Positions 1 through 4,709 of a stretch of DNA of 7,615 nt are shown piece by piece. Below the pieces are notes generated by a model. It made no database searches. It was not told the DNA's origin and saw only the letters and a list, made by a program, of their open reading frames with translations. This stretch comes from Gemmataceae bacterium (GTDB lineage Bacteria > Planctomycetota > Planctomycetia > Gemmatales > Gemmataceae), in contig JADLBT010000366.1 of the NCBI GenBank assembly GCA_020847555.1, forward strand, positions 1 through 7,615. Reading direction: 5' to 3'. Made by a program: the position numbers and the translations under genes. How positions within the stretch are numbered: the stretch's first letter is position 1; each line of letters begins with the position of its first letter.

Positions 1-192
1 GGCCGCCTCCGCTGAGTTGTAGCATTTACAACCAATCCAGGCGCTATTTTGCACACCGCAGGTGCGCACGCCGGGCGCCGTTCCCTCACCACCGGAAACG
101 TTCTTGCGTTTGCCTCGCGGAAGCCTTCTACTCGGACGTACCGGGCCGTCGCCGGCAGAAGCCGGTGGGCTCTCCCCGTGAAAGGAACTGCC
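1..192. other. Non-coding leader upstream of the amidohydrolase gene
   Basis: No complete gene is visible here. The reading frame of the downstream amidohydrolase stays open back to a TTG at 49, but that extension reads as a basic, low-complexity stretch that would bury the Tat signal, so I treat it as untranslated. The first 60 bases are noticeably more AT-rich than the rest and hold a small perfect dyad (16-32). A ribosome-binding sequence AAAGGA sits at 181-186, six bases before the ATG at 193. Confidence 0.6.
16..32. promoter_or_regulatory. Short perfect dyad, possible operator
   Basis: GTTGTA (16-21) and TACAAC (27-32) are perfect inverted half-sites around a 5-base spacer. The site lies in a locally AT-rich stretch about 160 bases upstream of the amidohydrolase start. 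A regulator-binding site is possible. I see no convincing -35/-10 pair at standard spacing around it, and a 6+6 dyad can occur by chance. Confidence 0.2.
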
Positions 193-1116
193 ATGCCGCT
201 GAGCACCACACGCCGCGCGTTTCTTCGCACCGCAGCCGCCACTCCGTTCGCCCTCACGGGGTCGGTCCGTCCGGGTGACGGCGGGCAGGCGCCCGCGGTC
301 CCGGTCGTGGACGCCCACCTCCACTGCTTCGCCGGCACCCGCGACAAGCGTTTCCCCTACCACGCCCGCGCGCCGTATCGCCCCGAGCCGGCCGCCTCGC
401 CCGAACATCTGCTCCGCTGCATGGACGGGGCCGGGGTGAATTATGCCGTCGTCGTTCACCCCGAGCCGTACCAGGACGATCATCGCTACCTGGAACACTG
501 CCTCGCGATCGGCAAGGGCCGGCTGAAGGGGACGTGTCTGGTGTTCGCGGACCGCGCCGGGTCGGTGGCCCAGCTTGCCCCGCTGGCGAGGAAGTTCCCG
601 ATCGTCGCGGTGCGCATCCACGCCTACGCCCCGGACCGGCTGCCGCCGTTCGGCAAGCGCGAACTGCGCGAGTTGTGGGCGCGGGCGACCGATCTGGGGC
701 TGTGTGTCCAGCTTCACCTGGAGCCGCGCCACGCCCCGCGGTTTGAGCCGTACCTGAAGGAGTTTGCGGCGACGCGCATCATCATCGACCACCTCGGCCG
801 CCCGTTTCAGGGCACGCCCCAGGAACACGCGGTCGTCGTCCACTGGGCGCGGTTCAAGAACACGTACATGAAGCTGTCCGCCATCCCGGACAGGCGCCAG
901 TACCCGCACCGCGACATCGCGCCGACGATCAAGGAACTGGTGAACGCCTACGGCGCCGACCGGATGCTGTACGGCGGCGGGTTCGGCGCCGACGCGACGC
1001 CGCAGACGTACCGGGCAGCGCGCGAACGAGCCCGCGCCTTCATCGACTTCCTTCCCGCGGCGGACCAGGCGAAGGTACTCGGCGGGACGGCGGCGCGCCT
1101 GTTCCGTTTCGGGTGA
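193..1116 (+). CDS. Tat-exported amidohydrolase family 2 (metal-dependent hydrolase fold) protein
   Basis: The product has 307 residues. I chose the ATG at 193 because AAAGGA lies six bases upstream and because the protein then opens with a twin-arginine signal, TRRAFLR (residues 6-12), followed by a short hydrophobic stretch, so export folded by the Tat route is expected. The mature part looks like an amidohydrolase-2 TIM barrel. An HxH motif (His42, His44) follows strand 1 in VVDAHLH. Further candidate metal or active-site histidines are His175 (in VQLHLEP) and His200 (in IIIDHLGRP). The usual C-terminal motif of the family, GSD followed by an aromatic residue, reads GGGFGAD (261-267), so the aspartate normally serving as catalytic base or ligand appears to be Gly263. 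Relatives hydrolyse lactones or decarboxylate aromatic acids. The substrate cannot be told here, and activity is uncertain because of that substitution. It converges on the next gene with a hairpin between them. Confidence 0.85.
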   Translation: MPLSTTRRAFLRTAAATPFALTGSVRPGDGGQAPAVPVVDAHLHCFAGTRDKRFPYHARAPYRPEPAASPEHLLRCMDGAGVNYAVVVHPEPYQDDHRYLEHCLAIGKGRLKGTCLVFADRAGSVAQLAPLARKFPIVAVRIHAYAPDRLPPFGKRELRELWARATDLGLCVQLHLEPRHAPRFEPYLKEFAATRIIIDHLGRPFQGTPQEHAVVVHWARFKNTYMKLSAIPDRRQYPHRDIAPTIKELVNAYGADRMLYGGGFGADATPQTYRAARERARAFIDFLPAADQAKVLGGTAARLFRFG

Positions 1117-1133
1117 GAGCGGGGAGTGGCGGG

Positions 1134-1168
1134 CGGTGCGGCAGCAGGCCGAGCCCGACGCCGCACCG
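1134..1168. terminator. Hairpin between convergent genes, likely bidirectional terminator
   Basis: CGGTGCGGC (1134-1142) pairs perfectly with GCCGCACCG (1160-1168) across a 17-base loop. It lies 18 bases after the amidohydrolase stop and 10 bases beyond the stop of the opposing gene, so it could end transcription from both sides. No T-tract follows in either direction, so intrinsic termination is inferred from position and stem only. Confidence 0.45.
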
Positions 1169-1177
1169 ATCGGGAGG

Positions 1178-1693
1178 TCAGGAGACGAAAGCAGGCGGGG
1201 ACGCCTCGCGCGTGACGTCGAGGGCGCCGCATGCTGCCAGGATGGCCAGCGCCTCGGAGTAGCGGTCGTTCGCCCGGACGGCCACCAGGTGCCGGTCCGC
1301 CTCGACCGCGCGGTGGTAGGCGTGGGCCTCCTCCTCGGGCACTCCCATGCCGATCAGCGCGCCGGCGATGCCGCCGACGTAAGCGCCGCCGAGCATCAGG
1401 CCGACCATGCCGGCACCCAGCAGCGGGCCAAATCCCGGCACCGCCACCGACACGGCCGCGCCGAGGATGCCGCCCAGGATCGTGCCCGCGGCCACGCCGC
1501 TGTAGGCGCCCACCGCGCCGCCCAACCCCTCCACGTCGTCTGCTCCTTCGACCGGCTCGCCCGGCGGGTGGCGGGCCAGGTAGCCGATATCTTCTTTGGG
1601 AAACCCGGCCGCCAGCAGATCGCGCACGGCCCGCTCCGCCTGCGCGTGATCCTGGAAGACTCCCACCACGGTCGAACGGGGTGCAACTGTCAT
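1178..1693 (-). CDS. YflT-like general stress protein with glycine-zipper centre
   Basis: The product has 171 residues. The ATG (complement of 1691-1693) follows a strong ribosome-binding sequence AAGGAG (complement of 1701-1706) at a 7-base spacing. Residues 8-40 (TVVGVFQDHAQAERAVRDLL and on) match the start of the YflT / general stress protein 17M family: a beta strand, then an A/E/R-rich helix, then a GF-x-x-x-DI turn. Residues 57-117 are a glycine/alanine-rich hydrophobic stretch with many GxxxG spacings, probably a glycine zipper that inserts in or associates with membrane. Residues 118-160 form a second small alpha/beta unit (GVPEEEAHAYHRAVEADRHLVAV) common in this architecture. The family is associated with general stress, heat or desiccation responses, but its biochemistry is not established. 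The gene is transcribed alone, divergently from pyrC, about 500 bases away. I found no convincing promoter. Confidence 0.75.
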   Translation of the reverse strand: MTVAPRSTVVGVFQDHAQAERAVRDLLAAGFPKEDIGYLARHPPGEPVEGADDVEGLGGAVGAYSGVAAGTILGGILGAAVSVAVPGFGPLLGAGMVGLMLGGAYVGGIAGALIGMGVPEEEAHAYHRAVEADRHLVAVRANDRYSEALAILAACGALDVTREASPPAFVS

Positions 1694-1861
1694 TGTTTCT
1701 CTCCTTCTTGCGGACGAACGTTTCGGCCTCGGTATTCTTCGTCCAAGGGTGCAAGAACGATGCCGGAAGGGTCCGCTTGGAAGTGATTTCCAAAGGCCGC
1801 AGGAGAGGGCTCCGCCCCCCGATTTTTCGGTGGTGCCTCAGCAGCGTTGCCAGACCTGGTT

Positions 1862-1905
1862 TTTCCTGGATTTTTGCATAGATCACTGTTCAAGATTCCA
1901 GGAAA
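1862..1905. repeat. 9-bp perfect inverted repeat in an AT-rich patch
   Basis: TTTCCTGGA (1862-1870) and TCCAGGAAA (1897-1905) are exact inverted copies with 26 bases between them. A direct repeat of CCTGG plus a T-run also occurs at 1855-1864 and 1865-1875. The patch lies about 170 bases upstream of the leftward stress-protein gene, so it could be regulatory. No promoter hexamers at standard spacing were found. Confidence 0.25.
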
Positions 1906-1975
1906 TTTGGCCCCTGGCAATGCTCCTGACTCACCACCTGGTGCAGGCGCAAGGAGGATGGGGTGCAACGGGTTC

Positions 1976-2013
1976 CTGCAAAGCCCACGGGGCGCCACCC
2001 GTGGGTTTTGCAG
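1976..2013. repeat. Long hairpin, palindromic repeat family copy 1
   Basis: A 16-bp stem (1976-1991 with 1998-2013) closes a 6-base loop GCGCCA. All pairs are Watson-Crick except 1983/2006, which is G-T. The inner part is CCACGGG, six bases, CCCGTGG (1985-2004), the core shared with the copies near 3495, 3536 and 4412. Read on the minus strand, its centre matches the copy at 4412 in 16 of 18 positions. It lies between divergent genes, so it does not terminate either one. A REP-like interspersed element fits better. Confidence 0.7.
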
Positions 2014-2053
2014 AGCCCCCTGGCACACCATGCCGCTTGTCCCTGCCCTGGAG

Positions 2054-2140
2054 CGGTTCGCGGACGCATTGCACCCAGGCTCGCCTTGATCGTGCGCAAC
2101 CCGGTCGCGAACCGTTCTAAAATGGCAAAACGGTTTGCGG
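2054..2140 (+). promoter_or_regulatory. Candidate pyrC promoter/operator with three CGGTTYGCG sites
   Basis: Three copies of one motif lie upstream of pyrC: CGGTTCGCG at 2054-2062 (+), the same on the minus strand at 2106-2114, and CGGTTTGCG at 2131-2139 (+). The last two extend to AACGGTTYGCG and form an inverted repeat whose 12-base spacer holds TAAAAT (2118-2123), a 5/6 match to a -10 element. No good -35 element lies 16-18 bases before it. The layout could be a repressor operator around a promoter or alternative RNA hairpins, since the middle site can pair with either neighbour. The 9-mer also appears inside the DUF1080 coding region (3806-3814), so chance is not excluded. Confidence 0.3.
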
Positions 2141-2201
2141 AGGCAGAGGTTCCGTGGCACCCACTCGACAGTCGCCCCAGCCGCAACGCAGGACGCATCC
2201 C

Positions 2202-3491
2202 ATGAATACCCTCCGCATCGTCAACGGCCGCGTCATCGACCCGGCGCAAAACCTCGACCAGGTCACCGATCTGTGGATCCACGGCAAGCACATTCTCGCC
2301 ATCGGCCCGCAGGCGCAGCACCAGGCCACGCACACCCTCGACGCCGCCGGCAAGATCGTTTGCCCGGGGCTGATCGACATGCACGTCCACCTGCGCGAGC
2401 CGGGCCGCGAGGAGGATGAGACGATCGCCACCGGCACTGCGGCCGCGCTTGCCGGCGGGGTGACGTCGGTCGCGTGCATGCCTAACACCGAGCCGGCCCT
2501 CGACAGCCAGGCGGCCGCCGAGTTCGTCTACCTCCAGGCCCAGCGCGCCGGCCACGCCAACGTCTTCCCGGTCGGCGCCATCACCAAGGGCCGCAAGGGC
2601 GAGGAACTGGCCGAGATCGGCGGCCTGGTCGAGGGCGGGGCGGTCGCCTTTACCGACGACGGCTCGCCGGTGGCCAGCGCCGAGATCATGCGCCGCGCCC
2701 TGGAATACTGCCGCATGTTCGACAAGGCGGTCCTCAGCCACGCCGAGGATCTGGATCTGACGCGCGGCGGGGTCATGAACGAGGGGTTCGAGAGCGCACG
2801 GCTTGGGCTGCGCGGAATGCCGGCCGCCGCCGAGGAGGTGATGATCCACCGCGACATCGAACTGGCGGCCCTCACCGGCGGGCGGTTGCACATCCTGCAC
2901 GTCTCCACCGCCGGCGGCGTCGAGCTGATCCGCAACGGCAAGCGGCGCGGCGTGTCCGTCACCGGCGAGGCGTGCCCGCACCACTTCACGCTAACCGATC
3001 AGTGTCTGCGCACGTTCGACAGTAACTACAAGATGGCGCCGCCGCTCCGTACCGACGCCGACGTGCGAGCGATCATCGAGGGGCTCAGAGACGGCACGCT
3101 GGAGGTGATTGCGACCGACCACGCCCCGCACGCGCCCGAGAAGAAGATGCGCGAGCTGGACCAGGCGCCGAACGGCATCATCGGGCTGGAGACGCTGCTG
3201 CCGATCTGCGTCCTGGCGCTGATCGAGCCGGGCCACCTGACGTGGCCGCAACTGATCGAGAAACTCACCCGCAACCCGGCGCGTGTCCTGGGCATCGACC
3301 GCGGCACCCTGCGCCCCGGCGCCCCCGCCGACGTGACGGTCCTCGACCCGACGACGGAGTGGACAATCGACCCGGCGCGGTTCCGTTCCAAGAGCCGGAA
3401 TTGTCCCTACACCGGCTGGAAGGTGCGTGGCCGCGCCTGGGCGGTCGTGGTCGGCGGCGAGGTGAAGGGGGAGCCGCAGGCAGTTCAGTAA
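2202..3491 (+). CDS. pyrC: Dihydroorotase, class I (PyrC)
   Basis: The 429-residue product should catalyse reversible cyclisation of carbamoyl-aspartate to dihydroorotate, the third step of de novo pyrimidine synthesis, in the cytoplasm. I chose ATG 2202 because the protein then starts directly with the N-terminal beta domain (LRIVNGRVIDPAQ), with AGGA at 2190-2193. A GTG at 2154 would add only a Pro/Gln/Arg-rich tail. Class I signatures are complete: HVHLREPG (61-68; His61 and His63 bind metal), FTDDG (150-154, bridging aspartate), His180 (LSHAED), His233 (ILHVST), PHHF (259-262) and catalytic Asp306 in IATDHAPHAP. The C-terminal GTLRPGAPADVTVLDP and CPYTGWKVRG blocks are also typical. With all these residues present it is probably the active enzyme rather than an inactive PyrX-type homologue. 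No pyrB lies next to it. The last codons (EPQAVQ-stop) lie in the left arm of a large inverted repeat. Confidence 0.93.
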   Translation: MNTLRIVNGRVIDPAQNLDQVTDLWIHGKHILAIGPQAQHQATHTLDAAGKIVCPGLIDMHVHLREPGREEDETIATGTAAALAGGVTSVACMPNTEPALDSQAAAEFVYLQAQRAGHANVFPVGAITKGRKGEELAEIGGLVEGGAVAFTDDGSPVASAEIMRRALEYCRMFDKAVLSHAEDLDLTRGGVMNEGFESARLGLRGMPAAAEEVMIHRDIELAALTGGRLHILHVSTAGGVELIRNGKRRGVSVTGEACPHHFTLTDQCLRTFDSNYKMAPPLRTDADVRAIIEGLRDGTLEVIATDHAPHAPEKKMRELDQAPNGIIGLETLLPICVLALIEPGHLTWPQLIEKLTRNPARVLGIDRGTLRPGAPADVTVLDPTTEWTIDPARFRSKSRNCPYTGWKVRGRAWAVVVGGEVKGEPQAVQ

Positions 3492-3494
3492 AGT

Positions 3495-3514
3495 CCACGG
3501 GACACGTCCCGTGG
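3495..3514 (+). repeat. Palindromic repeat family copy 2
   Basis: CCACGGG, ACACGT, CCCGTGG. The stem can be extended to 9 bp with a 2-base loop. Flanks AGT on the left and GCCAGG on the right are identical to those of the copy at 4412. It lies in the left arm of the large hairpin, four bases after the pyrC stop. Confidence 0.75.
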
Positions 3515-3535
3515 GCCAGGTGCCGGAGACTCGGC

Positions 3536-3555
3536 CCACGGGGCGTGCCTCGTGG
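3536..3555 (-). repeat. Palindromic repeat family copy 3 (one mismatch)
   Basis: CCACGGG, GCGTGC, CTCGTGG, the last arm having one base different from the family core. It is the inverted partner of copy 2. On the minus strand it carries the same AGTCCACG left flank and GTGGGCC right flank. Confidence 0.65.
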
Positions 3556-3588
3556 ACTTTACTGAGACTGCCTGCGGCCTCCTGCTGC

Positions 3589-4230
3589 TCACAGCGGCTT
3601 GAGGTAGATGTTGCGGAACTCGACCCGCGTGTTGTAGCTCTGCAGCCCGATGTGGCCGGCCTTGCGCAGGATGCCGGGGTGGCGCTTGGCGTGTTCCTTG
3701 ACGTAGTTTTCGAGGTTCGCGTCCACCAGCTTCTCGCCGTTCTGCTCGATCAGGATGTGCGGCCCCTTCGCGACGATGCGCATCTGGTTCCACTCGCCGA
3801 TCGGCCGGTTCGCGACCTTCGCCGCCGGCACGACGTTGTAGATCGACCCGGTGTGTTGCCAGGTCTGGAGCTTGCCCGGCCAGTTGACGTCGTCGATGAG
3901 CTGGATCTCCATCCCGACATACGCCGGATCGCCCTTGAGCGGCGCACGCAGGCCGACCCCGCTGTTGGCGCCCTTCGACATCTTGTACTCCAGCCGCAGC
4001 TCAAAGTCGCCGTACTCCTTCTCCGTCATCAGCCACCCGCCGCCGCCCCCCTGGACGTGGATCGCTCCGTTCTCGGCGCCCCAGCGGTCCATCTTGCCGG
4101 TCGATTTCCACCCGGCCAGGTCGCGACCGTTGAACAGGGCCACAAACCCCGCCGGCGCCTTGTCGCCAGCGGGCAGGACGGCCGGCGCTCCGCACAGGAG
4201 CAGGATCGGCAGGAACACACAGCGTCGCAT
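3589..4230 (-). CDS. Secreted DUF1080 (3-keto-disaccharide hydrolase domain) protein
   Basis: The product has 213 residues. I chose the ATG at the complement of 4228-4230 because GGAGGG (in complement 4240-4247) precedes it at good spacing and because a signal peptide follows at once: MRRC, a leucine-rich core (residues 5-13), then APAVLPAG, with cleavage likely near residue 21. An upstream in-frame start near 4311 would bury this signal. Residues 28-213 are one DUF1080 domain with its usual blocks: GFVALFNGRDLAGW (28-41), a WxxENGxI strand (50-57), YGDFELRLEYK (73-83), ANSGVGLR (88-95), GMEIQLIDD (106-114), GEWNQM (145-150), IEQNGEKLVD (161-170) and IGLQSYNTRVEFRNIYLKPL at the end. The fold is a concanavalin-like beta sandwich. 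Some members act on 3-keto-disaccharides and planctomycetes carry very many copies. The exact substrate is unknown. It is the only gene of its leftward unit and ends at the large hairpin. Confidence 0.88.
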   Translation of the reverse strand: MRRCVFLPILLLCGAPAVLPAGDKAPAGFVALFNGRDLAGWKSTGKMDRWGAENGAIHVQGGGGGWLMTEKEYGDFELRLEYKMSKGANSGVGLRAPLKGDPAYVGMEIQLIDDVNWPGKLQTWQHTGSIYNVVPAAKVANRPIGEWNQMRIVAKGPHILIEQNGEKLVDANLENYVKEHAKRHPGILRKAGHIGLQSYNTRVEFRNIYLKPL

Positions 4231-4709
4231 CTTGGATAACCCTCCTCGCACAACGGGCAACGCTTGATTACTATGGCCGGGAGCCGCGCTCGCCAACACA
4301 ACCCCGAGCAACCGCGGCGGGACCAGTCACGATCAGGGCCAGGTAGCGGTACATCGGCTCACTCCTCACCACAGGAACGGGCGGTCAACGATCCGTGGGG
4401 TCTTCAACAGTCCACGGGTGACGGCCCGTGGGCCAGGAGGGGTTTTGTCTCAAAGTCCTGAAGCCCGCGGCCCGAGCCCCACGGACCGTACCAATCCCAA
4501 TGGCGGTCCGAATCGTCTTTCTCTTGCTCGGCTGCAACGATTTTGTGACACTGGAGGGCAGGCTGAGGCACATATTACTTTGGGGGATTCCTGCCACTCC
4601 TCCCCCTGAACAGGGCGAAGCCCCTGCGAGCGTTCGATTCCAGAGGCTCACTCGTCTGTTTTCGTGTGTCGCCCCCTCACGGCGCCACGGAGCCAAGGAG
4701 ACCTGCGCC
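4231..4709. other. Non-coding divergent region with one palindromic repeat
   Basis: These 479 bases separate the leftward DUF1080 gene from the rightward DUF1549 gene. Near the left end is the DUF1080 ribosome-binding site (complement of about 4240-4247). Copy 4 of the palindrome is at 4409-4437. A slightly AT-rich patch around 4540-4585 includes GTGACA (4545-4550) and CATATTAC (4571-4578), but their spacing is too long for a standard promoter. The DUF1549 frame is open back to a GTG at 4428, yet that stretch has no family similarity and I do not count it as coding. Nothing else is recognisable. Confidence 0.55.
4409..4437 (+). repeat. Palindromic repeat family copy 4
   Basis: The core is CCACGGG, TGACGG, CCCGTGG (4412-4431). 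With its flanks it reads AGTCCACGGG, six bases, CCCGTGGGCCAGG, identical outside the six variable bases to the copy at 3492-3520. It stands alone between divergent genes, where it is not expected to be a terminator. Confidence 0.75.

Larger units (their letters stand above)
1694..2201. other. Non-coding divergent region rich in inverted repeats
   Basis: These 508 bases separate the stress-protein gene (leftward) from pyrC (rightward). Open frames cross it on both strands, but none has a ribosome-binding site, a recognisable product or plausible composition, so I call no gene. It contains a 9-bp inverted repeat at 1862-1905, a 16-bp-stem hairpin at 1976-2013 belonging to the dispersed palindrome family, an 8-bp outer pairing at 1961-1968/2069-2076, and three related CGGTTYGCG sites at 2054-2140. 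Part of it, about 1855-1910, is much more AT-rich than the coding DNA. Confidence 0.6.
3473..3578. repeat. Large compound hairpin between convergent genes, overlapping the pyrC stop
   Basis: The left arm (3473-3517) and right arm (3533-3578) are inverted copies with one single-base bulge and three differences, around a 15-base loop. In a plus-strand transcript two of the three differences become G-U pairs and one is an A-C mismatch. The left arm covers the last five or so codons and the TAA (3489-3491) of pyrC. The right arm ends 10 bases beyond the stop of the opposing DUF1080 gene. Each arm also contains its own smaller palindrome, so this is two members of the dispersed family in inverted orientation. 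Its position suits a bidirectional terminator and mRNA 3'-end protector, although there is no T-tract. Confidence 0.85.

Noticed and set aside
1690..2160. Open frames on both strands of the divergent intergenic region
   Set aside because: Their translations are irregular, rich in Pro, Arg, Cys and Trp, and are disrupted by the hairpin repeats. No start has a ribosome-binding site, and nothing resembles a known small protein.
2154..2201. GTG start for PyrC at 2154
   Set aside because: It adds a 16-residue Pro/Gln/Arg-rich tail before the normal N-terminal beta strand. The ATG at 2202 fits the family start.
1890..2984. A 364-codon open frame on the minus strand
   Set aside because: Most of it is antisense to pyrC and the rest crosses the repeat-rich intergenic region. 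It has no ribosome-binding site and no family signature.
3473..3578. Insertion sequence or MITE with terminal inverted repeats
   Set aside because: The arms are separated by only 15 bases, no target-site duplication was seen, and no transposase is present. A hairpin made of two repeat units explains it better.
1985..4431. CRISPR array made from the palindromic copies
   Set aside because: Copies are about 0.9-1.5 kb apart (except the inverted pair), flank ordinary genes, occur in both orientations, and have no regular spacers or cas genes.
4264..4461. A 65-codon plus-strand open frame
   Set aside because: It has no ribosome-binding site, biased Arg/Ser/Gln/Gly composition, and runs through palindrome copy 4.
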